Shown here piece by piece: positions 1 through 6,505 of a stretch of 24,617 bases of DNA. The translations under genes and the position numbers were made by a program. Where the stretch lies: contig DAOWFV010000238.1 in the NCBI GenBank assembly GCA_030637805.1, positions 1 through 24,617 on the forward strand, written 5' to 3'. Origin of the DNA: Acidobacteriota bacterium (lineage in GTDB: Bacteria; Acidobacteriota; Thermoanaerobaculia; Thermoanaerobaculales; Sulfomarinibacteraceae). The notes beneath the pieces were generated by a model. That model was not told the DNA's origin. It saw only the letters and a program-made list of their open reading frames with translations, and ran no database searches. Numbering within the stretch: the first letter of the stretch is position 1; every line of letters begins with the position of its first letter.

Positions 1-376
1 CCGCGAGATTAATCTGCCGACGGTAGCCGCCATTCTCACCCTGGTCGGCTACTCGGTGAACGACACCGTGGTGGTCTTCGACCGGGTGCGCGAGAATCTG
101 CGTCTGCACCGGGGCGAGGACCTCGAGCAGCTCATGAATATGTCCATCAACCAGACCCTGTCGCGGACCATCATCACCTCGGGGACCACGTTGATGGTGG
201 TGCTGAGCCTGTTCATCTTCGGTGGCGACGTCATCAACACCTTTGCCTTCGTGCTCCTGGTCGGAATCCTGATTGGTACCTATTCGTCGATCTTCGTCGC
301 TGCACCGGTGGCGCTGGCGATGAACAAGCTGCTGGTTTCGCGGCGGGAACGCAGGCGGCTCAGGGGACGCCGATAG
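1..376 (+). CDS. secF: Protein translocase subunit SecF, C-terminal part (5' end outside window)
   Basis: This is the 3' end of secF, read in the frame beginning at base 2 and ending at TAG 374-376, about 124 codons. SecF pairs with SecD in the inner membrane and uses the proton gradient to help pull exported proteins through SecYEG. The visible part begins INLPTVAAILTLVGYSVNDT and carries the SecF signature NDTVVVFDRVREN. Two hydrophobic segments follow (around SGTTLMVVLSLFIFGGDVIN and FAFVLLVGILIGTYSSIFVA), and the tail is very basic (RRERRRLRGRR), as expected for a cytoplasmic C-terminus. SecD would be expected just upstream, outside the window. No hairpin terminator is seen after the stop; a 7-bp tandem repeat begins almost at once. 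Confidence 0.95.
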   Translation, partial: REINLPTVAAILTLVGYSVNDTVVVFDRVRENLRLHRGEDLEQLMNMSINQTLSRTIITSGTTLMVVLSLFIFGGDVINTFAFVLLVGILIGTYSSIFVAAPVALAMNKLLVSRRERRRLRGRR

Positions 377-378
377 CG

Positions 379-411
379 ATTTCGAATTTCGAATTTCGAA
401 TTTCGAATTTT
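379..411. repeat. Tandem heptamer array, ATTTCGA unit
   Basis: About four and a half copies of a 7-bp unit (ATTTCGA) start three bases after the secF stop codon and are nearly perfect. The tract is much more A/T-rich than its surroundings. No gene or terminator hairpin is seen in it. It is the first of several short-word arrays in the window. Confidence 0.9.
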
Positions 412-514
412 CCGGCGCGGGGGACAGTCGGGTGACGTGAGCCCGCTGCCCGCGATCGATGCGGCCCAATCGCGGGCTGGGCGCCTCGAACCGCCAGGTC
501 GTTTCCTCGCGCCT

Positions 515-592
515 ATAACTCAAAACTCAAAACTCAAAACTAAGAACTGCGCGGCGCCGTCTTAACCTCTTAACCTTTAACCTTTTAACCTC
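515..592 (+). repeat. CTCAAAA heptamer array followed by TTAACCT array, upstream of relA
   Basis: Bases 516-548 hold three CTCAAAA units, a degenerate fourth (CTAAGAA) and CT. Bases 561-592 hold a second array of four TTAACCT-type units (7-8 bp). The first array is identical over 33 bases to 21271-21303. Together with 379-411 these arrays make up much of the 267-bp secF-relA gap; no coding signal was seen there. Confidence 0.88.
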
Positions 593-634
593 CAGGTCTT
601 CTCCAGCCGCGCCCTCCTGGGTTGACCCCGTAAG

Positions 635-646
635 TACAATGGAATG
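635..646 (+). promoter_or_regulatory. Candidate -10 element (TACAAT) for a leaderless relA/spoT transcript
   Basis: TACAAT at 635-640 matches five of six bases of the sigma-70 -10 consensus. Exactly six bases separate it from the ATG at 647, which puts +1 on the A of that start codon. No Shine-Dalgarno site lies upstream. No -35 box is seen at normal spacing; a TTGACC at 622-627 is too close. A leaderless start is inference. Confidence 0.4.
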
Positions 647-2845
647 ATGGTTGCGAAGGCGGCGGCCGCAAAGATTCGCATCGAAGACATCCTCAGCCGG
701 ATGGAGCGATACCGACCGGATCTGGACGAGGATCTTCTGCGCCACGCGTACGTCTTTGGTGCTAACCGGCACCAGGGCCAGATCCGGCGTTCGGGCGAGC
801 CCTATTTCACCCACCCTCTGACCGTTGCCTGGATCCTGGCCGAGATGGAGCTCGACGAGGAGACCATAGCCGCCGGTCTGCTCCATGACATTCTCGAGGA
901 CACCGAAACCACCGCCGAGGAGCTGGAGATCGAGTTCGGGCCAGAGGTGACCCGGCTGGTGGTGGCGCTGACCAAGATGGCCGACTACGAGAGCAGCTAC
1001 TCGAGCCGCGAGGCGACCGAAGCCGAGAACTTCCGGCGTCTGCTCCTGGCCTCGATGGACGATGTGCGGGTGATCCTCATCAAGCTCGTCGATCGGCTGC
1101 ACAACATGCGCACCCTCGAGCACCTGCGCCGTGATCGGCAGATCGCCATCGCCCGCGAAACCCTCGAGATCTTCGCCCCGATCGCCAATCGGTTGGGCAT
1201 CGGCAGCATCAAGAAGGAGATGGAGGATCTCTGCTTCCTCTATCTCCACCCCAAGGAGGCTCAGCGCCTCGAGCGCGAGATCGAGGAGCGGGCCGAGGCA
1301 GCTGATCGCTGGTTCGCGGAAATTCGCGGCGTGCTCGAGGGGCTGCTGCAGGAGAATGGAATCGAGGGCACGGTCCACGGCCGGGTCAAGCACCTCTACT
1401 CCATCTACGAGAAGCTCAAGCGGCAGGGAGTGGATGTCGCCAACGTGTTCGATTTCCTCGCCTTTCGTATCATCGTCTCGTCTGTAGCCGACTGCTACGC
1501 CACTCTCGGCCTGATCCACCAGCAGTGGTCGCCGTTTCCGGGGCGGATCAAGGATCATCTCGCGATTCCCAAACCCAACGCCTATCAGTCGCTCCACACC
1601 ACCGTGATGGGACCGGAGGGTCACCCTTTCGAGATCCAGATCCGGACCCAGGAAATGCACACGATCGCCGAGTTCGGAATTGCCGCGCATTGGAGCTACA
1701 AGGAAAAGGGCTCCCACGCCCCTGCGGAGGATTCGCGGGTCACCTGGTTGCGGGCGCTCCTCGACAACTCGGAGGGGTCCTCGCCGCGGGAGTTCCTCGA
1801 CTCTCTCAAGATCGATCTCTACCCGGACGAGGTTTACAGCTTCACGCCCCGTGGCGACGTCTTCTCATTCCCGCGGGGTGCGACCATTCTCGACTTCGCC
1901 TATCGGGTTCACAGCCAGGTGGGTCAAACCTGCGTCGGTGGCCGGATCAACGGTCGGTGGGTTCCTCTGAAGAGCGAGATCAAGAACGGCGACATCATCG
2001 AGATCACCACCTCGCCACAGCAGCAACCGCATCACGATTGGCTCGGGATTGTGGCCACCAACCGCGCCCGGTCGAAAATCCGCGCCTGGCTCAAGCACGA
2101 GGAAAAGGGCCGAGCGGTCGAGGTCGGACGAAAGCTGCTGGATCGGGAGCTGCGGAAGATCGGGACCTCCCTGCGCCGCGTGAGTGGGAGCGAGGAGGTG
2201 CAGCGGGTGCTCACCGCCCACGGGCTTTCCAAGGAGGACGATCTGCTGGCGGCGATCGGGTTTGGCAAGCTTCCGGCTGGTGTTGTGACGGATCCGCTGC
2301 GTCGCGACGAGACCGAAGACGCCGCGTCCGAGGAGGTATCTTTTCCACGCACGGCGCCGGCGCCGATGGACGGGCATGCGCTCGAGGTTACGGGCGACGC
2401 CGATTTTCTGGTCTACCTTGCCAAGTGCTGCAAGCCGCTTCCGGGGGAGGAGATCGTGGGCTTTGTGACTCGGGGAAAGGGGGTGGCGGTCCACTCTCGC
2501 TCGTGTCCCAATGTCCGGAACCTGCTCTACCATCCCGAGCGTGAGATCGACGTGCGCTGGGCGCCGAGCTCGGCGACCTCCAAGGCCCCGACCTCGCAGG
2601 TGGACGTGGACATGTCCTTCGATGACCGCTCGGGGATGTTGGCGTCGATCTCGCAGGCCATCTCGTCGGAGGGCAGCGACATTCTCAGTTGCCGGCTGCG
2701 TACCGAGCCCAACGACACCGGAATGGCCGCGTTGACCATCGTGGTCCGGGACGCGGCGCAACTCACCCGCATCCTCGATCGTTTGCAGGCGTTGAATGGG
2801 GTGTTACGGGTGGAGCGGCGGGGGCAGGCACATGCCAGCCCGTGA
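644..2845 (+). CDS. relA/spoT: Bifunctional (p)ppGpp synthetase/hydrolase (RelA/SpoT homolog)
   Basis: This is a full-length Rel/SpoT protein of 733 residues that makes and degrades the stringent-response alarmone (p)ppGpp. The N-terminal HD hydrolase domain is intact: H57, H81-D82 in LLHDILEDTE, and D150 in LVDRLHNMRT. The synthetase domain follows (about 240-350) with GRIKDHLAIPK. The RXKD motif (R301-D304) is the form found in SpoT/Rel bifunctional enzymes; RelA-only enzymes have EXDD. A TGS domain lies near 396-457 and a Cys-Cys motif (LAKCCKPLPGEEIVGF) precedes a C-terminal ACT domain (about 645-725). Two ATGs (644, 647) open the frame; 647 fits a leaderless start because of TACAAT at 635-640, and no Shine-Dalgarno site supports either. 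Function is clear; whether this is the only RSH protein in the genome is unknown. Confidence 0.95.
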   Translation: MMVAKAAAAKIRIEDILSRMERYRPDLDEDLLRHAYVFGANRHQGQIRRSGEPYFTHPLTVAWILAEMELDEETIAAGLLHDILEDTETTAEELEIEFGPEVTRLVVALTKMADYESSYSSREATEAENFRRLLLASMDDVRVILIKLVDRLHNMRTLEHLRRDRQIAIARETLEIFAPIANRLGIGSIKKEMEDLCFLYLHPKEAQRLEREIEERAEAADRWFAEIRGVLEGLLQENGIEGTVHGRVKHLYSIYEKLKRQGVDVANVFDFLAFRIIVSSVADCYATLGLIHQQWSPFPGRIKDHLAIPKPNAYQSLHTTVMGPEGHPFEIQIRTQEMHTIAEFGIAAHWSYKEKGSHAPAEDSRVTWLRALLDNSEGSSPREFLDSLKIDLYPDEVYSFTPRGDVFSFPRGATILDFAYRVHSQVGQTCVGGRINGRWVPLKSEIKNGDIIEITTSPQQQPHHDWLGIVATNRARSKIRAWLKHEEKGRAVEVGRKLLDRELRKIGTSLRRVSGSEEVQRVLTAHGLSKEDDLLAAIGFGKLPAGVVTDPLRRDETEDAASEEVSFPRTAPAPMDGHALEVTGDADFLVYLAKCCKPLPGEEIVGFVTRGKGVAVHSRSCPNVRNLLYHPEREIDVRWAPSSATSKAPTSQVDVDMSFDDRSGMLASISQAISSEGSDILSCRLRTEPNDTGMAALTIVVRDAAQLTRILDRLQALNGVLRVERRGQAHASP

Positions 2846-2875
2846 CCAGATGAGAGGGTCTCCGGCCGGGCCTCC

Positions 2876-3055
2876 AGCCCGTATATCTCACCGGGTTTCG
2901 TCGCGAGGGCGGCGAGGTGCCGTGCCCGGTGGAGTTGCCGACCCGAGGGGCGTGGAGGCGTACTCGACAGTACGTCGAGCACCCCAAGGTGAGAAAACAC
3001 CGCTGGGTGCGGTGCATCGCCGGCCGCAGCCGGAAGGTGGTGAGATATGCGGGCT
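2876..3055. repeat. Inverted-repeat (MITE/REP-like) element between relA and rpmB
   Basis: The ends are AGCCCGTATATCTCACC at 2876-2892 and its near-perfect inverted copy GGTGAGATATGCGGGCT at 3039-3055 (16 of 17). A second pair of arms, 2911-2927 and 3005-3021, pairs at 12 of 17 Watson-Crick positions plus four G-U pairs when read as + strand RNA. The centre has a CTCGAC-N5-GTCGAG hairpin at 2963-2979. The right end overlaps the first two bases of the rpmB stop codon complement (3054-3056). There is no transposase gene. It could be a non-autonomous mobile element or a structured RNA/bidirectional terminator. Confidence 0.75.
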
Positions 3056-3251
3056 AGATTCGTGGGGCTTTGGTGATCTTGCCCGAGCGGATGCACCGCG
3101 TGCAAGCCTTGACGTACTGCGGCCTGCCATCCACCATCGCTCGCACGCGGTGGAGATTGGGCAGCCATCTCCGCTTGCTCACGTTGTGGGCGTGGGAGAT
3201 CTTGCTGCCTGTAATAGGCCCCTTGCCGCAGATTTCACATCGCTGCGCCAT
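3054..3251 (-). CDS. rpmB: 50S ribosomal protein L28, zinc-binding (four-Cys) form
   Basis: This 65-residue protein is a component of the large ribosomal subunit. It begins MAQRCEICGKGPITGSKISH and contains the L28 core (HNVSKRRWLPNLHRVRA). It has two CxxC pairs, CEIC near the N-terminus and CTRC near the C-terminus, which is the zinc-ribbon (C+) form of L28. The ATG at 3251 is chosen because GAGGAGG lies nine bases upstream on the minus strand; an in-frame ATG nine bases further upstream would leave no room for that site. The gene stands alone, divergent from pilM. A good sigma-70 promoter lies upstream at 3291-3319. Its stop codon TAG sits at the edge of the inverted-repeat element to its left. 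Confidence 0.95.
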   Translation of the reverse strand: MAQRCEICGKGPITGSKISHAHNVSKRRWLPNLHRVRAMVDGRPQYVKACTRCIRSGKITKAPRI

Positions 3252-3272
3252 CGTCCTCATCCTCCTCAAGGT

Positions 3273-3284
3273 CCCCACAAGGGG
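3273..3284 (-). promoter_or_regulatory. Small hairpin in the rpmB 5' leader
   Basis: On the minus strand the leader starts near a CCCC-TTGT-GGGG hairpin (four G-C pairs, four-base loop), immediately after the predicted start of transcription and before the Shine-Dalgarno site. It may stabilise the message or be an L28 autoregulatory site. No known L28 leader motif was recognised. Confidence 0.3.
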
Positions 3285-3290
3285 TTGAAT

Positions 3291-3319
3291 TTAATAGCAC
3301 AGGTGGCGTCTTTTTGCAA
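3291..3319 (-). promoter_or_regulatory. Sigma-70 type promoter for rpmB
   Basis: On the minus strand there is TTGCAA (3314-3319), a 17-bp spacer, then TATTAA (3291-3296). Transcription would begin near 3284, about 33 bases before the rpmB start codon. Spacing is ideal and both hexamers are close to consensus, so this is the best-looking promoter in the window. Confidence 0.7.
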
Positions 3320-3337
3320 GTCCTCGGGATGGGAGGG

Positions 3338-3376
3338 GCCTCCGTTGCCGCCCCTTGTCGGGGCAGCCAGGGAGGC
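3338..3376. other. Two-helix stem structure upstream of the rpmB promoter
   Basis: An outer stem GCCTCC (3338-3343) / GGAGGC (3371-3376) encloses an inner stem GCCGCCCC (3347-3354) / GGGGCAGC (3360-3367) with one mismatch. On the + strand it is followed by TTATTT, so it could end a short transcript or be part of a longer pilM leader. No tRNA-like cloverleaf is present. Confidence 0.4.
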
Positions 3377-3393
3377 TTATTTGTGCAATGGGC

Positions 3394-3406
3394 ATTGAAT
3401 TTCAAT
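3394..3406. promoter_or_regulatory. Operator-like palindrome ATTGAATTTCAAT
   Basis: A perfect 6+1+6 inverted repeat lies in the divergent region between rpmB and pilM. Its A/T-rich form and position suit a regulator-binding site, but no regulator can be named. The rest of 3252-3678 is clearly less G+C-rich than the flanking genes. Confidence 0.3.
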
Positions 3407-3488
3407 ACCGAATGGAGGAGATCTGCAGCGAAATTTCGAGCAGCTGTTTTGCGAATTGGATCCATTATTTGACTACTGGAGGTGGGAC

Positions 3489-3602
3489 ATGATGCGTGTT
3501 AGCCGGTCCCGGCACCGAAAAAAAAATCCACAGAACGGGAGACGGCATATGCCATGGCCACTCTCTCTTAATCATAATGTGATCCCTGTTCTTGACCAAT
3601 GA
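3489..3602 (+). CDS. Candidate small basic protein (37 aa) upstream of pilM
   Basis: This small ORF begins with two ATG codons (3489, 3492) and has a strong Shine-Dalgarno site, GGAGG at 3478-3482, six bases before the first ATG. The predicted peptide starts MMRVSRSRHRKKNPQ and is rich in Arg, Lys and His in its first half. A run of nine A residues (3518-3526) lies inside it, so slippage could switch the frame. A 26-codon ORF (3412-3492) ends in a TGA that overlaps its start in an ATGA arrangement. Its own 3' end overlaps the predicted -35 box of the pil promoter. No homolog is recognised. It may be a leader peptide, a small regulator, or chance. Confidence 0.3.
   Translation: MMRVSRSRHRKKNPQNGRRHMPWPLSLNHNVIPVLDQ
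3544..3558. promoter_or_regulatory. Overlapping palindromes upstream of the pil promoter
   Basis: GGCATATGCC (3544-3553) is a perfect 10-bp palindrome, and it overlaps GCCATGGC (3551-3558). Both lie 34-48 bases upstream of the predicted -35 box of pilM, a usual place for an activator or repressor site. Factor unknown. Confidence 0.3.
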
Positions 3603-3620
3603 GGCAGCCTTTGCTACGGT
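3592..3620 (+). promoter_or_regulatory. Candidate sigma-70 promoter of the pil operon
   Basis: TTGACC (3592-3597), a 17-bp spacer and TACGGT (3615-3620) make a plausible promoter. Transcription would begin near 3627 and give a leader of about 52 bases before the pilM ATG. I looked for a sigma-54 element (GG-N10-GC with TTGC) and saw no convincing one. Confidence 0.5.
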
Positions 3621-3678
3621 CGAAGTAGAGGGGTTTATGTTCCTGTCCAGAGACTATTCTGCGATCAAGGTGTAAGCC

Positions 3679-4728
3679 ATGTTTGGTAAAGCAAAAAAAC
3701 AAGTCGTTGGTTGCGATATCGGGTCGTCAGCAATCAAGATTGTCGAGTTGAAGCCTCTAAAAAGTGGCGAATTTCAACTCCTCCATTCTGCGATTGCGGA
3801 CCTCTCTCCGGAAGCCATCGTTGACGGCGCAATTATGGACTCCTCACTGGTGGTAGAGGCGTTGTCCAGGCTGATTGCGGAAAACAACATCAAGAACCCC
3901 AATTTCGGTGGTTCTTTGTCGGGTCATTCGGTAATTATCAAAAAGATTCAACTCCCGGCGATGACCGATTCTGAACTCGCCGAGTCGATCCAATGGGAGG
4001 CGGAGCAGTACATCCCATTCGACATCAACGATGTCAATCTTGATTACGTGGTGTTGGAGGCCGCAGCCGGTGACACCATGGATGTGTTGTTGGTGGCGGT
4101 GAAAAAGGATCGTATTGCGGACTACACCTCGGTGGTCGTGCAGGCGGGCAAGGACCCGGTCTTGGTCGACGTGGATGTCTTCGCTCTGCAAAACGCCTTC
4201 GAGGCCAACTACAGCCAGGATTCCGAGACGATCGCGCTGGTGAACATCGGCGCCTCGGTGATGAACATCAACGTTCTCCATCACGGGACCTCGATATTCT
4301 GGCGGGACGTGGCATTCGGAGGCAACCAGTACACCGAGGCGATCCAACGCGAACTCAGCCTTCCTCGGGACGACGCCGAGCGGCTGAAACTTGGGGAGCG
4401 TGTCGGTGAGCACACCCTTCAGCAAGTCCCGGGTGTCTTGAACAGCGTCTCCGAAGACCTGGCGGCAGAGCTGCAAAAAACCATTGATTTCTTCGTCGCC
4501 ACCTCATCGGTTGACCATCTCGATCGGGTGGTGCTCGCGGGCGGGAGCGCACAAGTCGTCAACCTTGACGAGGTTTTGAAGGAGCGCTTCCAGGTCAATG
4601 TCGAAGTCATGAACCCGTTCCGGAACATCCGCTACAGCGAGTCCGACTTCGATCCGGATTGGATCAACCGGCATGCCCCGGCGATGGCGGTAGCCGTGGG
4701 TCTCGCGGTGCGCAGGGTCGGAGAATGA
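3679..4728 (+). CDS. pilM: Type IV pilus inner-membrane platform protein PilM
   Basis: PilM is a cytoplasmic actin/FtsA-like ATP-binding protein that binds the N-terminal tail of PilN and connects the pilus motor complex to the membrane. The protein is 349 residues, normal for the family. The actin-fold phosphate-1 loop is seen at the start (VVGCDIGSSAIKIVEL), a second nucleotide-binding stretch in the middle (ALVNIGASVMNINVLHHG), and the adenosine loop near the end (VVLAGGSAQVV). It is the first gene of pilMNOPQ, four bases before pilN. The ribosome site (AAGGTG, 3668-3673) is weak. Its first 60 or so codons are less G+C-rich than the rest of the operon. Confidence 0.95.
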   Translation: MFGKAKKQVVGCDIGSSAIKIVELKPLKSGEFQLLHSAIADLSPEAIVDGAIMDSSLVVEALSRLIAENNIKNPNFGGSLSGHSVIIKKIQLPAMTDSELAESIQWEAEQYIPFDINDVNLDYVVLEAAAGDTMDVLLVAVKKDRIADYTSVVVQAGKDPVLVDVDVFALQNAFEANYSQDSETIALVNIGASVMNINVLHHGTSIFWRDVAFGGNQYTEAIQRELSLPRDDAERLKLGERVGEHTLQQVPGVLNSVSEDLAAELQKTIDFFVATSSVDHLDRVVLAGGSAQVVNLDEVLKERFQVNVEVMNPFRNIRYSESDFDPDWINRHAPAMAVAVGLAVRRVGE

Positions 4729-4732
4729 CGCG

Positions 4733-5344
4733 ATGATCAAGATTAATCTGGTTGCTGAGGCGCCGGCAGCCGCGGTCACAAAACGCAAGCGGACCGAGTT
4801 TTCGCTGGGGGCGAAACAGGGGGACGTGATCCTCCTGATTGCGATCGCTCTGTCCTGTCTCGTCGTGGGCACGCGGTGGTATCTCCTGACGGACCATCGC
4901 AATGACCTCCAAGAGATCGAGCGCCAGCGGCGGGTGGAGCGCGACGAGCTCCTACCCTATATCGAGAGGGTGGAGTTGCTCGAGGCCCGTCGTGAGGCCC
5001 TTCGCCACAAGATCGAGGTCATCAACGAGCTCAAGCAGAACCAGATCGGACCGGTGCGCATCATGGATGAGGTTTCCCGTGCTCTGCCGGAGCTGGTGTG
5101 GCTCACAAAGCTGGGCCTCAAGGGGACTTCTCTCACCCTCACCGGCACCGCGATGGATGAGAACCCGGTGGCCAACTATTACTCGAACCTGGATGCCTCC
5201 CCATTTTTCGAGGAACCGATTCTGAAAAACCTCACTCGCTCGAAAGGCGACATCTTCAACTTCACGCTCAACTGTGTGTTCACCTACGCGCCGCCGGAAA
5301 TCGAGACGGCGGAGAGCTCGCCACCGGCGAGCCCAGAGCGATGA
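4733..5344 (+). CDS. pilN: Type IV pilus assembly protein PilN
   Basis: PilN is a single-pass inner-membrane protein that forms a periplasmic heterodimer with PilO and binds PilM through its short cytoplasmic tail. The protein has 203 residues. The tail carries the conserved motif at its start (MIKINLV). A transmembrane segment spans about 32-50 (VILLIAIALSCLVVGTRWYL), followed by a charged coiled-coil region (about 55-105) and a small periplasmic alpha/beta domain. The C-terminus is Ser/Pro-rich. The ATG lies four bases after the pilM stop, so translation is probably coupled. Confidence 0.93.
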   Translation: MIKINLVAEAPAAAVTKRKRTEFSLGAKQGDVILLIAIALSCLVVGTRWYLLTDHRNDLQEIERQRRVERDELLPYIERVELLEARREALRHKIEVINELKQNQIGPVRIMDEVSRALPELVWLTKLGLKGTSLTLTGTAMDENPVANYYSNLDASPFFEEPILKNLTRSKGDIFNFTLNCVFTYAPPEIETAESSPPASPER

Positions 5345-5362
5345 GAACGGAGGGTCATCTCC

Positions 5363-5962
5363 ATGGCGATTGATCTCAACACAAAGCCCTGGTACGTGGC
5401 ACTCATCGTCGGCCTGGTCCTTGGTGTGGCCCTTTTCGTGGTCATGCAGATGTACGTGTTCAAGGACATCCAGGAGGGCATCGAGCGGCTCGAGACCTCC
5501 ATCGACGCACTGGATCGTGAGATCGAGAAGGGGCGTGCTGCCAAGGCCGATCTGCCACGTCTCGAAGAGGACATCCGAAATTACGAGATCGAACTCGATC
5601 GCCTGAAGAGGATCCTGCCCACCCGGCGCGAGACCGACAGCCTTTTGAAGAGGCTGAAGCAGCTCAACGAACGTGGTCACTTTCGGCTGACCCGCTTCAC
5701 ACCGGGCGACTTCGAGGATCGGGATTTCTACCTCGAGTGGCCGATCAGGGTCGAGCTCGATGGCACCTACCACGAGCTTGGGCTCTTCTTCGACCGCCTG
5801 AGCAGGTTCCCGCGAATCATCAACGTTGACGATCTGGCTGTGACTCCCTACAAGACGCGGCGGGGAGAGAGGTACACCATTCACGCGGCGTTCACCCAGC
5901 GGACCTTTATTTATAAGGAAGAGCAGCCGGTGACGTCGGACGAGACGGCGGAGACGCAGTGA
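5363..5962 (+). CDS. pilO: Type IV pilus assembly protein PilO
   Basis: PilO partners PilN in the inner-membrane alignment complex and contacts PilP. The protein has 199 residues: a short cytoplasmic N-terminus, one transmembrane segment at about 11-33 (YVALIVGLVLGVALFVVMQM), a long coiled coil (about 35-90) and a periplasmic domain with the PilO pattern (LEWPIRVELDGTYHELGLFF). A clear ribosome site (GGAGGGT) precedes the ATG. The stop TGA overlaps the pilP start (TGATG). Confidence 0.93.
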   Translation: MAIDLNTKPWYVALIVGLVLGVALFVVMQMYVFKDIQEGIERLETSIDALDREIEKGRAAKADLPRLEEDIRNYEIELDRLKRILPTRRETDSLLKRLKQLNERGHFRLTRFTPGDFEDRDFYLEWPIRVELDGTYHELGLFFDRLSRFPRIINVDDLAVTPYKTRRGERYTIHAAFTQRTFIYKEEQPVTSDETAETQ

Positions 5963-6486
5963 TGAAACCTAAGTGGGTGCTGTCGTGTGTTCTCCTGATG
6001 TTGATCGCGGCTTTCGGAACGGTCGGCGCCCAGGAGGCGGATCCGGCTTCCGAGGAGGCGCCTGTTGCCGCCCTGGCGACCGACGACGTCGATGTCTCCG
6101 GGATCGAACAGATCCTGCGCGGCGAGCAAGAGGTGCTGCAGGGTACGATTTTCAGCTACGACCCTGCCGGCCGGCGGGATCCATTCCGTTCGCTGCTCGC
6201 TGGATTCGAAGAACCCGAGGAGGGTCCGGCGAAAGCCCGGCCGCCCGGGCTGGCCGGGATGCTGGTCGAGGAGCTGAAGGTCGGGGGAATCATCCAGGCG
6301 CCGAGTGGGATCATGGCCTTCGTTCTCGGGCGCGACAACGTGTCCTACATCATTCGGCCGGGGACCAAGCTGTACAACGGCGAGGTCAAGGAAATCTTGC
6401 CCACGAAAGTGATCTTCAGACAACAGGTGAATGATCCGAAACGAGTCAAGCCGTACGAGGATGTCGTGCGCGAGATCACGGATTAG
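5962..6486 (+). CDS. pilP: Type IV pilus assembly protein PilP
   Basis: PilP is a periplasmic protein that bridges PilN/PilO to the PilQ secretin. The protein is 174 residues from the ATG at 5962; a GTG three bases earlier is in frame, but the ATG overlaps the pilO stop in the usual coupled way. The N-terminus is a signal peptide (VLSCVLLMLIAAFGTVGAQ). Unlike many proteobacterial PilP proteins, it shows no lipobox cysteine at the cleavage site; the only cysteine, C9, lies at the start of the hydrophobic stretch. It is therefore probably soluble or membrane-held by its leader. The family motif YDPAGRRDPFRSLL is present near 57-70, followed by the beta domain (VGGIIQAPSGIMAFVLG). Confidence 0.9.
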   Translation: MKPKWVLSCVLLMLIAAFGTVGAQEADPASEEAPVAALATDDVDVSGIEQILRGEQEVLQGTIFSYDPAGRRDPFRSLLAGFEEPEEGPAKARPPGLAGMLVEELKVGGIIQAPSGIMAFVLGRDNVSYIIRPGTKLYNGEVKEILPTKVIFRQQVNDPKRVKPYEDVVREITD

Positions 6487-6505
6487 CCGTTGAGGTGAGA
6501 GGAAA

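Noticed and set aside
527..1717. Long minus-strand ORF of 396 codons opposite relA
   Set aside because: It is antisense to the conserved HD and synthetase domains, starts in a repeat array, and its protein lacks any recognisable fold. High G+C content makes such shadows common; the same holds for 1865-2761 (minus), 13592-15193 (minus) and 19836-20939 (plus).
3338..3376. A tRNA or small structured RNA gene
   Set aside because: Only two stacked helices, no anticodon arm or CCA end; kept as a stem structure.
3235..3465. Minus-strand ORF of 76 codons upstream of rpmB
   Set aside because: It crosses the rpmB promoter and leader and overlaps the rpmB start in another frame, with no ribosome site and no recognisable protein.
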